Virus record (IMG/VR): IMGVR_UViG_3300034167_000773
Location: 1 to 62,694 of that record
Strand: one strand, 5' to 3'
Length of the DNA: 62,694 bases
Source: a virus
Part shown: piece after piece, positions 1 to 5,708 of the stretch
How positions within the stretch are numbered: the stretch's first letter is position 1
Layout: each line of letters opens with the position of its first letter
Position numbers and translations under genes: made by a program
Notes under the pieces: generated by a model
Seen by the model: the letters and a program-made list of their open reading frames with translations, nothing else
The model's database searches: none
What the model was told of the DNA's origin: nothing

Positions 1-67
1 TAAGAGATGGTACTTATAAATAAGAATAGTATAAATAATAGTTTTTTCATACTGGTTTTACGAATAG

Positions 68-149
68 CAGTCAAGATGAGATTCGAACTCATGACTATGC
101 AACCTTATAGGATGTGATGGGCCCCTTCCACATTACGCATTACTTGACT
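68..149 (-). ncRNA. tRNA-like element with atypical middle
   Basis: Read on the minus strand, the ends form a perfect 7-bp acceptor-type stem (AGTCAAG with CTTGACT) and a perfect 5-bp T arm (ATGAG / CTCAT) closed on the classic loop TTCGAAT, joined directly to the acceptor strand as in a tRNA. The 50 bases between acceptor and T arm do not give a normal D arm or a 5-bp/7-nt anticodon arm. They can instead pair as ATGC/GCAT enclosing an ATGTG/CACAT hairpin and a short CCT/AGG hairpin. No CCA is encoded. It may be a degenerate or unusually folded tRNA, or a tRNA mimic; I cannot assign an anticodon. Confidence 0.5.
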
Positions 150-204
150 TTGCACAAAACTACTACAAAAGTTTATATTTGCCGTAATTCTGTGCAGTGT
201 TTTT

Positions 205-252
205 GTCGGGAATCCTTAAATATGTCGGGAATAGCTAAATATTGTCGGGAAT
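205..252. repeat. three direct repeats GTCGGGAAT, candidate operator or iterons
   Basis: The 9-mer GTCGGGAAT begins at 205, 224 and 244, a 19-20 bp period (two helical turns). The first two copies are both followed by TAAATAT after a three-base gap. CpG and GGG are rare in this DNA, so three identical copies stand out. The array ends at the stop codon of a PhoB/OmpR-type DNA-binding gene, a family that binds tandem direct repeats. A binding site for that protein is an inference; an origin-like iteron array is the alternative. Confidence 0.6.
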
Positions 253-623
253 CAAGGTCTATCCCAGATATACCCAAAACTTTTTATTGTCCTAATAGGA
301 GCAATAGTTATCTTACTTCTAAGTTTTCTAATGTGAACATCTACTGTTCTATCACCAATAAACTCATTTTCCCATACTCTTTCTAACAACTCATCTCTAG
401 TAACTATTCTACCAGAGTGAGTATATAGATACTTTAATAGCTCAAATTCTTTCTTAGGTAGAAATAATTTCTTTCCCTCAAAAGATACTGTACAATCATT
501 ACTGTTAATAACAATATTAGAAACAGGTAATGGATTAAGATAATTTTCCATCCATTGTGCACCTAATAAAAAAGCTTGTGGATTATCAAAAGCTTTTGAG
601 GCTTCAATTAATTCTTGTATCAT
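252..623 (-). CDS. PhoB/OmpR-type winged-helix protein without receiver domain
   Basis: Residues about 40-123 match the C-terminal DNA-binding domain of OmpR/PhoB response regulators: the core KEFELLKYLYTHSGRIV, then TRDELLERVW, then the recognition-helix segment DRTVDVHIRKLRSK and the closing wing ending in GYIW. Family members normally carry an N-terminal phospho-receiver domain. Here there are only about 38 unrelated residues, so it should bind DNA without phosphorylation control. It overlaps the upstream gene by 4 nt (ATGA). Three direct repeats lie immediately beyond its stop and may be its target. A transcriptional regulator of phage or host genes is the likely role. Confidence 0.8.
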   Translation of the reverse strand: MIQELIEASKAFDNPQAFLLGAQWMENYLNPLPVSNIVINSNDCTVSFEGKKLFLPKKEFELLKYLYTHSGRIVTRDELLERVWENEFIGDRTVDVHIRKLRSKITIAPIRTIKSFGYIWDRP

Positions 624-868
624 TTCTTTTTAAATTGTTCAAACCATACTTGCAGTAAATCAATTGTTCTTTCAGAGCCATCATATTTTGATTTAGCATG
701 TAATATTTGACCATTTATATTTTTATTTTTATCAGGATAAGTGGCTACAAACTCTGCAAACTTAATCATATCTTCCTCACTATACATTCTTTCTTGTTTA
801 GGTTCTTTTAATGGTTCACAATCACAAATTGTAGTATGACCACAATAACATTTAATTTCTTTATTCAT
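620..868 (-). CDS. small Cys-rich protein of unknown function
   Basis: An 82-residue protein I do not recognise. Its N-terminus has a cysteine/histidine cluster (CYCGHTTICDCEP, about residues 8-20) that could bind zinc, followed by a charged helical region. The stop overlaps the start of the downstream winged-helix gene by 4 nt (ATGA), so the two are probably translated together and may act together. No function is assigned. Confidence 0.65.
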   Translation of the reverse strand: MNKEIKCYCGHTTICDCEPLKEPKQERMYSEEDMIKFAEFVATYPDKNKNINGQILHAKSKYDGSERTIDLLQVWFEQFKKK

Positions 869-870
869 AA

Positions 871-1416
871 TTATATAGAAATATGTACTGAGTCTACTTT
901 AAGTTTATCATAAACAAGAAAATCTATTTTATTAGTAAATCTTTTGTTCATAGTATCTTCTACTTTCCAAAATCCTCTAATATGTGCAGGTTGATGTACA
1001 TAAATAGTACTACCATAAGGATAAATATTAAGTAAGTCTCTGCTTACTGCTACAATATTAATAGTTTTATTCTTAAGCTTCTTTAAGTTAATCTTATATC
1101 CGGATCCTGTAATAAGAGGAGTCTTATCACATTGTCCTGAAGTAGGATTGTAGTAAGTAGCTTTAATTTTTCTAAAAGGTACTGTATCTATTTGTACAGA
1201 GTCTTTAATAGTTCTTACTTCTTTCTTACTATCAGCTTTATCAAGTGTATTATTTAAATGTGCAAAACATAAAATAAGAGTTGCTATTGCAGATAATATA
1301 TTTAATATTACTTTAAATATGTTTTCTTTTTTATCATATAATAAGTAACACTCTAAACCTGTGGCAAAAAATGATAATGCCATAAAAATAACCAAAATAT
1401 TAAGTATTGTAATCAT
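871..1416 (-). CDS. membrane-anchored 3D-domain (double-psi beta-barrel) protein
   Basis: The start is placed at the ATG just inside the end of the sigma-like gene (17-nt overlap), because the longer frame would read through most of that gene's C-terminus. The 181-residue product opens with two hydrophobic segments (about residues 1-24 and 34-54). The C-terminal half resembles the 3D domain: ATYYNP at its beginning, VAVSRDLL and YGSTIYVH in the middle, then VEDTMNKR and IDFLVYD carrying the conserved aspartates. 3D/RlpA-like barrels occur in peptidoglycan lytic transglycosylases, so a cell-wall role (lysis or entry) is possible but not shown. No other endolysin is visible in this window. Confidence 0.6.
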   Translation of the reverse strand: MITILNILVIFMALSFFATGLECYLLYDKKENIFKVILNILSAIATLILCFAHLNNTLDKADSKKEVRTIKDSVQIDTVPFRKIKATYYNPTSGQCDKTPLITGSGYKINLKKLKNKTINIVAVSRDLLNIYPYGSTIYVHQPAHIRGFWKVEDTMNKRFTNKIDFLVYDKLKVDSVHISI

Positions 1417-1849
1417 ACCATTTCTGTTTAAGTAATTTGTTAAGCTCATTGTAATCTTGCATAGATATCTGGAGCTCGTTACAGATATCTTTGACTGATT
1501 TATCATCAGATTTTAAAAGAAAGAACATATATAATGATGTACCCATTAATGTCTCCTTAAAGTTCTTAATGTCTATACTACTGTTATCATTATATTCTAA
1601 TCTCTCAGGTATAGTGTCTACATAATCAGGATGTTTCTTCCTAATATATTTATCAATATAATGGTTTCTAGCTACATTATTTATCCAAGTAACAGGTGCA
1701 CTTTTGGTGCTATCAAAGAGGTGTTGTTTAAGAGTTGCTTTAAGTAATATATCTTCTACAAAATCATCAAGATCTTCATCTTTTAATTTAAAGTTATTTT
1801 TAGCAAATCTTTTTACATCCTTCTTATAGTTGTAAAAATCAAAATTCAT
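1400..1849 (-). CDS. sigma-70 family RNA polymerase sigma factor-like protein
   Basis: The 149-residue product resembles region 2 of ECF-like sigma factors: an acidic helical start (EDLDDFVEDILLKA), then the diagnostic segment APVTWINNVARNHYIDKY with a basic follow-on. The C-terminus (KSVKDICNELQISMQDYNEL) could be a divergent region 4 helix-turn-helix. A TACATTTG promoter element sits only a few bases upstream of the ATG, giving a nearly leaderless message, and an intrinsic terminator insulates it from the gene before. The next gene overlaps its end. A role in redirecting host RNA polymerase is inferred from the family. Confidence 0.65.
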   Translation of the reverse strand: MNFDFYNYKKDVKRFAKNNFKLKDEDLDDFVEDILLKATLKQHLFDSTKSAPVTWINNVARNHYIDKYIRKKHPDYVDTIPERLEYNDNSSIDIKNFKETLMGTSLYMFFLLKSDDKSVKDICNELQISMQDYNELNKLLKQKWYDYNT

Positions 1850-1853
1850 GATG

Positions 1854-1861
1854 CAAATGTA
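1854..1861 (-). promoter_or_regulatory. Bacteroidota-type -7 element (TACATTTG)
   Basis: On the minus strand TACATTTG matches the Bacteroidota consensus TAnnTTTG. A TTG trinucleotide lies 18 bp upstream, near the spacing expected for the -33 box. It is 4 nt from the ATG of the sigma-like gene, implying a very short leader. Confidence 0.65.
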
Positions 1862-1898
1862 TAAAAAAATAAGTTAGGACAATATATCCTAACTTATT
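1861..1898 (-). terminator. intrinsic terminator upstream of the sigma-like gene
   Basis: A 12-bp perfect stem (AATAAGTTAGGA with TCCTAACTTATT) closes a 7-nt loop and is followed on the minus strand by a run of T. It lies directly upstream of the promoter of the next gene, so it separates two transcription units. Confidence 0.8.
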
Positions 1899-1968
1899 AC
1901 TGTTAAAACACCATACAAAACACAAAAAGTTTCTTGTTTATAAGGTTAATATAAAGGAAATAAAGTAA

Positions 1969-1983
1969 GGGAGAATATCTCCC
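1969..1983 (-). terminator. hairpin downstream of tRNA-Arg
   Basis: GGGAGA and TCTCCC form a 6-bp stem with a 3-nt loop, followed on the minus strand by a T-rich stretch. It lies about 45 nt past the tRNA 3' end and probably ends the transcript of the preceding gene and the tRNA. Confidence 0.55.
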
Positions 1984-2026
1984 CTAATTTATATAACTAT
2001 TTATTCACAATTAACCAAAACACATG

Positions 2027-2100
2027 TGACTCTGGTAGGATTCAAACCTACAACTTTCACCTTAGAAGGGTGACACTCTATTCAATTGAGTTACAGAGTC
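2027..2100 (-). tRNA. tRNA-Arg (anticodon UCU)
   Basis: A complete cloverleaf reads on the minus strand: 7-bp acceptor GACTCTG/CAGAGTC, D arm with AACTCAATTGAATAGAGT, a 5-bp anticodon stem TCACC/GGTGA holding the loop CTTCTAA (anticodon TCT), and a T arm with loop TTTGAAT. CCA is not encoded. It reads AGA, the dominant arginine codon of the large right-arm genes, so it probably supports late protein synthesis. It lies 10 nt beyond the stop of the upstream gene and is likely co-transcribed with it. Confidence 0.93.
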
Positions 2101-2110
2101 TTATAAGATA

Positions 2111-2473
2111 CTAATGTATCTTATTCTTATTTACCCTAATCCTTTCTTCTTCCATCATCTCTTCTAAAGCTTGTTCCACAATTTCTATTGGGAACTTTTT
2201 AATAGCATTAATGACAGCATTGTCAATACTATCTTGCTTAGAGATTACTCCCCTACTAACAAGAATATCATTGCAAATCTGCAACTTTTCTTGAAATAAG
2301 GCAACACTTGCTCTTTTCTCTTCAAGTCTCTTCCTTATCTCAGGAAGAATGACTTTTTCTAATTTTGTTGTTGGCATTGTGGGTAGTAATTCCATACTAC
2401 CATCCTTGTGTTTCCAGAGTTGTTTTTCTGAAAAATTAATCTTACTGCTGTTGTCTTTGATTTTTGTATTCAT
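2111..2473 (-). CDS. hypothetical protein, helical
   Basis: A 120-residue charged protein I do not recognise. The middle (TTKLEKVILPEIRKRLEEKRASV) and the C-terminus (EIVEQALEEMMEEERIRV) are predicted long helices, with no membrane segment or signal peptide. It is followed by tRNA-Arg, apparently on the same transcript, and is separated from the gene before it by a strong terminator. Confidence 0.65.
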   Translation of the reverse strand: MNTKIKDNSSKINFSEKQLWKHKDGSMELLPTMPTTKLEKVILPEIRKRLEEKRASVALFQEKLQICNDILVSRGVISKQDSIDNAVINAIKKFPIEIVEQALEEMMEEERIRVNKNKIH

Positions 2474-2513
2474 GATTTGTAAATTTTTAATACCCTAAAT
2501 TTAATGAAATAAT

Positions 2514-2543
2514 AAAAAAATAGGGGAGATTTCTCTCCCCTAT
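2514..2543 (-). terminator. intrinsic terminator after the OB-like gene
   Basis: A 10-bp perfect stem ATAGGGGAGA/TCTCCCCTAT with a 4-nt loop, followed on the minus strand by seven T residues. It ends the transcript of the gene whose stop lies 9 nt away. Confidence 0.85.
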
Positions 2544-2551
2544 AATCAAAC

Positions 2552-2944
2552 TTAAGCTACTGCTAAAGGATTAGCATTAACTACCTTAGTAGTACTAGTA
2601 GTACTAGCAACACCAATACCAAAGTCAGAAAAATCTGCTCTTGAAGAACTACCCTGTAAATGAGAACAAACTAGAAGAACTGTACTTTGACCATCTCTGA
2701 TGATAGCATTACAAAGGTAATCATTACCTTCAGTCATGCCTTTATCAAAATTAGCTTTGTTAATGATACAAGTTCTTTGTACCATTTGTCCCTTATCATT
2801 CTCAAATTGGATAGTACCAATGTGATACTCTTTACCAGATGGAAACTGTCCTACTGGTTGCTCAGAAACAGAAATAAGTCTGCCATTAAAATTAGCTACT
2901 TCTTGATTTCTTTCATCATCACGAATAAACTGAAAATTTGCCAT
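2552..2944 (-). CDS. hypothetical protein, possible OB-fold
   Basis: The 130-residue protein is beta-rich: GRLISVSEQPVGQFPSGKEY, IGTIQFENDKGQMVQRTCII and STVLLVCSHL alternate hydrophobic and polar residues as in small beta-barrels, with a Ser/Thr-rich C-terminal tail. This might be a single-stranded DNA-binding or other OB-type protein, but no diagnostic motif is present. The gene is a single unit ended by its own strong terminator and preceded by an A-rich leader, which suggests substantial expression. Confidence 0.6.
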   Translation of the reverse strand: MANFQFIRDDERNQEVANFNGRLISVSEQPVGQFPSGKEYHIGTIQFENDKGQMVQRTCIINKANFDKGMTEGNDYLCNAIIRDGQSTVLLVCSHLQGSSSRADFSDFGIGVASTTSTTKVVNANPLAVA

Positions 2945-3010
2945 AAAATTGTTTTTTTTTGAAATTTGTTTTTAAAAAAGATTAAATACTAAAAAGAATA
3001 TTGAAATTGT

Positions 3011-3256
3011 TTATTTAATAGCTTGTAACTCATATTGAGCTTCAAGTGAATCTATGTGAGGTGAGACAAATCTATCTACCTTATAACCTCCATAAGGAGG
3101 AGTAGGTTGAACTTCTTGCAAAATAAAGTAATCTTCATTTGTAATCTTGTTCCTACTTATTCTAAGAACAGTGTATTCCTGTCCTTCTTTAAGCCAACAG
3201 GAAGTTGGTACTTCCTGTGGCCTATTAGTTGCATCAATGCATACTACCTTAAACAC
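3011..3256 (-). CDS. hypothetical small beta-barrel-like protein
   Basis: An 81-residue protein beginning MFKVVCIDATNRP, with CWLKEGQEYTVLRI and YFILQEVQPTPPYGGYKVDRF. It resembles a small SH3-like protein of a type I believe is common in phages of Bacteroidota, but whose function I do not know. It overlaps the upstream gene by 8 nt, so the pair is probably translationally coupled. Confidence 0.65.
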   Translation of the reverse strand: MFKVVCIDATNRPQEVPTSCWLKEGQEYTVLRISRNKITNEDYFILQEVQPTPPYGGYKVDRFVSPHIDSLEAQYELQAIK

Positions 3257-3584
3257 TGTAGACTAATTTAGAAGTTAAAATTCTATTTAAGTCTTCTTGT
3301 CTTACATTAGATTCTTCTATAAGATGGTTTAAAGCATTCTCAAAAGATATCTTGTAGAAATCTTTCACAGCTAAACTAAACTTATTAATATCTGCTGTAG
3401 CAAAGTCTACCACAAGTTTGTCTTTTCCATTCTTATCTACAACTTTAATGTAGTTAGAATGAAGTAAACTTCTTTTGATTAGACTTTCGACTCTAAAATC
3501 AGAGTTAAATGCAACTCTGATAGTGTGGACTTGAAAGTTATTAACCTTTGAAGTCTTAATTCCGTAAACTGTTTTCTTGTTCAT
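3249..3584 (-). CDS. hypothetical protein
   Basis: A 111-residue basic protein not matched to any family I know. It alternates beta-like (VNNFQVHTIRVAFNSDFRVE) and helical (KFSLAVKDFYKISFENALNHLI) segments. It starts inside the end of a 53-codon gene upstream and overlaps the downstream gene, as part of a chain of coupled small genes from 4433 to 3011. Confidence 0.6.
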   Translation of the reverse strand: MNKKTVYGIKTSKVNNFQVHTIRVAFNSDFRVESLIKRSLLHSNYIKVVDKNGKDKLVVDFATADINKFSLAVKDFYKISFENALNHLIEESNVRQEDLNRILTSKLVYSV

Positions 3585-3717
3585 TTTGATAAATTGTTAA
3601 AATTTGTGAAACATCTAAATATTGCCAGTTTGTTGCAGGAAAGTATGTAACCTGCAAGTATTTCTTTAAAAGTGGTGATCTATCAGACCACCACTCTTGA
3701 GCTTTTTTAGTATCCAT
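3556..3717 (-). CDS. 53-aa small protein
   Basis: A short gene identified from its tight packing. Its ATG overlaps the stop of the upstream lipoprotein gene by one base (TGATG), and its stop lies inside the start of the next gene. The product (MDTKKAQEWWSDRSPLLKKY then LQVTYFPATNWQYL) is rich in aromatic residues and ends with a helical segment. Removing it would leave an unexplained 130-nt gap in an otherwise overlapping array. Function unknown. Confidence 0.6.
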   Translation of the reverse strand: MDTKKAQEWWSDRSPLLKKYLQVTYFPATNWQYLDVSQILTIYQNEQENSLRN

Positions 3718-3995
3718 CATTTGTTTATAATAACAACTGTTGTATACTGATAACGTCTAGAGCTAGGATATGCTAACTCATGTTTTGGCATCTGATTGTA
3801 GATGATTCTAATAGTATCACCTACTTTGTACATATCTTTATGCAATATTTCAGCATAATAGATAGGACTACAACAAGTCTCTTTTACAAGAACACTTGGT
3901 GTAATAGTTTCTTTTTCTTTAGCACAACTAGTAATCATAGTTACTAGTAATAACAAACTAATAATAGTTTGTTGAGCATTACTTATTTTCTTCAT
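3717..3995 (-). CDS. small lipoprotein
   Basis: The 92-residue product has a lipoprotein signal: a basic N-terminus, a hydrophobic stretch (TIISLLLLVTMITS) and a lipobox cysteine in ITSC at residue 25. The mature part contains KDMYKVGDTIRIIYN, which resembles the DPMYRLGDTVYVNRN segment of the lipoprotein encoded at 5211-5408, so the two are probably paralogs. A surface or envelope role, such as superinfection exclusion, is plausible but unproven. It overlaps its upstream neighbour by 17 nt and its downstream neighbour by 1 nt. Confidence 0.7.
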   Translation of the reverse strand: MKKISNAQQTIISLLLLVTMITSCAKEKETITPSVLVKETCCSPIYYAEILHKDMYKVGDTIRIIYNQMPKHELAYPSSRRYQYTTVVIINK

Positions 3996-4329
3996 ACCAG
4001 TTTGATGAGAAATGTTCTACAGCTGGTTTTTTTTCAGGAAACTTAGGATAATAATGATACTCCCAGCACTCTGAACCATCATACTCATGTCTAGTAAACC
4101 AAGAATTATTTTTGCACCATATAGTGCCAAATAAGTATTGTCTACCAAATCCTGAGTTATACTCAAAATCTAAGTTATTCAGGAACTCTTCAAGTTCTTC
4201 TTCTGTATAATTTAGATTAAGAGTAAATACAGTATTATCATCATAAGAATACTCATGTCTAATTTGAGCACAAAGTACTTCAACTTTAAATGATGAAATT
4301 GTTTTTAAAAATTCTTGTTTTGCATTCAT
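3979..4329 (-). CDS. hypothetical acidic protein
   Basis: A 116-residue protein rich in Glu, Tyr and Trp (EELEEFLNNLDFEYNSGF, WFTRHEYDGSECWEYHYY). I do not recognise the family. There is no signal peptide or membrane segment. Its ATG overlaps the stop of a 35-codon membrane protein gene by 4 nt (ATGA), and its own end overlaps the lipoprotein gene, so it may work at the envelope with these two. Confidence 0.65.
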   Translation of the reverse strand: MNAKQEFLKTISSFKVEVLCAQIRHEYSYDDNTVFTLNLNYTEEELEEFLNNLDFEYNSGFGRQYLFGTIWCKNNSWFTRHEYDGSECWEYHYYPKFPEKKPAVEHFSSNWYEENK

Positions 4330-4433
4330 GAGTTACCTGCTAAGATTACAATTTTACCTACAATAACAAATAGTGCTAATGTTGCAACTATTGTTATAAA
4401 GATGTCTAATGCTAGATCTCTGTACTTATCCAT
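4326..4433 (-). CDS. 35-aa single-pass membrane protein
   Basis: The product MDKYRDLALD followed by IFITIVATLALFVIVGKIVI is a short charged N-terminus and one clear transmembrane helix. The ATG follows an A-rich leader typical of this arm, and the stop overlaps the next gene's start by 4 nt (ATGA). Both features support a real gene. It probably acts in the inner membrane, perhaps with the adjacent lipoprotein. Confidence 0.65.
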   Translation of the reverse strand: MDKYRDLALDIFITIVATLALFVIVGKIVILAGNS

Positions 4434-4463
4434 TTTGTTTTTTTTTGTTAATGTGTGAATAAA

Positions 4464-4480
4464 TAGGGAATTTCACCCTA
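4464..4480 (-). terminator. weak hairpin terminator
   Basis: TAGGG and CCCTA pair around a 7-nt loop a few bases past the stop of the preceding gene, followed by TTTATT on the minus strand. It has the layout of the stronger terminators nearby but only 5 bp. Confidence 0.4.
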
Positions 4481-4498
4481 AAATTTCTTACAATAGAT

Positions 4499-4792
4499 TT
4501 AAACTTTAGGTAATTCTGCTACTTTATCACAAGCAGCTAAAACCTTATTTAAATCTTTACAAAAGTACCCATACTCCTGTTTTAGTTCATCATTTAATGA
4601 TGAACAAAAGAATGGATCATATGAGTCTTCTACATAAACAATTAAGCCATAGTAGACAAACCTAAAATCCTCATCATCATGTACAGATGGAGTATTTTTC
4701 ACGATTATTAAACTATAACCATTAGGTAATGTTTTTGTATACTCAGTATTTCCACCATGTACATTTCTTTTTTTAAACTCTTCAATATTCAT
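4499..4792 (-). CDS. hypothetical protein
   Basis: The start chosen (MNIEEFKKRNVHGG) is preceded by an A-rich leader like those of other genes in this arm. An upstream in-frame ATG would add 46 residues of non-protein-like sequence. The 97-residue product contains LPNGYSLIIVKNTPSVHDDEDF and a beta-rich middle (RFVYYGLIVYVEDSYDPFF). I do not recognise it. Upstream lies a structured-RNA gap. Confidence 0.6.
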   Translation of the reverse strand: MNIEEFKKRNVHGGNTEYTKTLPNGYSLIIVKNTPSVHDDEDFRFVYYGLIVYVEDSYDPFFCSSLNDELKQEYGYFCKDLNKVLAACDKVAELPKV

Positions 4793-5210
4793 GTTTTGTT
4801 GTTTTTTAAATTGTTTTAAATTAAGAATATTTCTTGTGTTAGTTGTAATAGATAACTCTTGCAAGTTATTGTTAGCATATATCCCTATACTATTACAACT
4901 ATACACAAAAAATAATTTGCCCATCTGCACTCAGTTGTAACTAATAAATTCACCTTTAGATACTGTGTATCATCTGGGTTTTATTATTAATCTACTCAGT
5001 TATTCAACTCCTCAAAACTACAATCTAATGAGTAAGTGAGATTATTACAATTGCTCACCCTTTGGAAGTGAGTTATGGTGCATTAACAAAAAGGAATACA
5101 AGTATTGCTACCTGTATTCCTGAAATGCTGATTCAACAGAAATTATTTTCTGTCATATGCAATAGCATCCTCAATGGATACTATTACACCATTGATAATG
5201 GCGCACATAG
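4793..5210. other. 418-nt gap without a supported protein gene
   Basis: No convincing protein gene is visible here. The right part (5054-5209) holds a multi-branched RNA fold described separately. The left part (4793-5053) is A+T rich with no clear promoter match or tRNA; it probably contains the leader of the gene beginning at 4792. Confidence 0.6.
5054..5209. ncRNA. multi-branched structured RNA candidate A
   Basis: A closing stem of about 12 bp pairs 5074-5085 with 5196-5209 (two single-base bulges). It encloses three compact arms: an 8-bp hairpin GGAATACA/TGTATTCC (5093-5120); a 5-bp stem ATGCT/AGCAT (5125-5168) carrying an inner ACAGAA/TTCTGT hairpin; and CAATGG/CCATTG (5172-5194). A CTCAC/GTGAG hairpin precedes it (5054-5072). 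One U-G pair (5079/5203) fits only a plus-strand RNA, but the neighbouring genes run leftward, so the strand is uncertain. It matches no RNA family I can name. Confidence 0.5.
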
Positions 5211-5408
5211 TTACTTAACAATAAGATACTTGTTTCTATTTACATATACTGTATCTCCTAATCTATACATAGGATCTACGTTAATTAAATAGATAGCACT
5301 TGATGCTTTGTTATCTAAAGGACCAATAAGTCTTGCTCTGACTTTTTTATCATTTGAGCAAGAAGATAAGGCAGCTACTGCTGCAATAAGAATGAGAAGA
5401 TTTTTCAT
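5211..5408 (-). CDS. small lipoprotein (paralog of the 3717-3995 product)
   Basis: The 65-residue product starts MKNLLILIAAVAALSSCSND: a short signal peptide with the lipobox ALSSC, cysteine at residue 17. The mature 48 residues end with DPMYRLGDTVYVNRNKYLIV, matching the KDMYKVGDTIRI segment of the other lipoprotein in this arm. It is flanked on both sides by gaps with RNA-like structure. Function is unknown; envelope-located small lipoproteins of phages are often exclusion factors. Confidence 0.7.
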   Translation of the reverse strand: MKNLLILIAAVAALSSCSNDKKVRARLIGPLDNKASSAIYLINVDPMYRLGDTVYVNRNKYLIVK

Positions 5409-5472
5409 TTGGTTTGTGAAATTTAAATTAAAACATGTGTTTTACACCTAAAACTTTATACTTATCATAGTA

Positions 5473-5518
5473 TTGTGGTAGTTATAGCAGTTTATTACTA
5501 TATACTAGTATTCCACAA
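5473..5518. other. long imperfect hairpin in a gene-free gap
   Basis: In the gene-free stretch between 5408 and 5690, TTGTGG/CCACAA encloses TAGT/ACTA and ATAG/CTAT, giving 14 bp in three blocks with small internal loops. The rest of the gap has a minor AACTT/AAGTT hairpin but no recognisable gene. It might be a leader structure for the lipoprotein gene or a third small RNA. Confidence 0.4.
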
Positions 5519-5689
5519 CCTATTTACTGAATGGATAAGAATTTACTAAAGAAACTGGTGCCCTCAACAACTTGGGAAGTTATTAAGTTTTTTGTGAATT
5601 TATTCTCAGAGTTAATAGCCATAGTAACCTAAACTTGTATGTGATAATACAGTTGATGATTACTTTGCTTCCAAAGAATAAATAAGAGA

Positions 5690-5708
5690 AAGGGGAATTT
5701 CACCCCTT
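5690..5708 (-). terminator. intrinsic terminator overlapping the stop of the gene at 5707
   Basis: AAGGGG and CCCCTT pair with a 7-nt loop, followed on the minus strand by a pyrimidine-rich tract. The stem includes the last bases of the preceding stop codon region. Confidence 0.65.

Noticed and set aside
68-149. Assignment of an ordinary tRNA isotype to the tRNA-like element
   Set aside because: No 5-bp stem with a 7-nt loop carrying U33 could be found between the acceptor and T arm; the best attempt (loop CTATAAG) leaves two stem mismatches.
205-252. CRISPR array
   Set aside because: The repeat is only 9 bp with 10-11 bp gaps, far from CRISPR dimensions, and no cas genes are present.
114-386. 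Plus-strand frame across the left end
   Set aside because: It runs through the tRNA-like element, the direct repeats and the antisense of the PhoB-like gene, and its product has no protein-like pattern.
5500-5509. Palindrome ATACTAGTAT as a regulatory site
   Set aside because: It is close to the overlapping hairpin and is expected in A+T-rich sequence; nothing else supports it.
5531-5632. A 33-codon plus-strand frame in the gap between small genes
   Set aside because: It is short, on the opposite strand to its neighbours and without support other than an amphipathic product.
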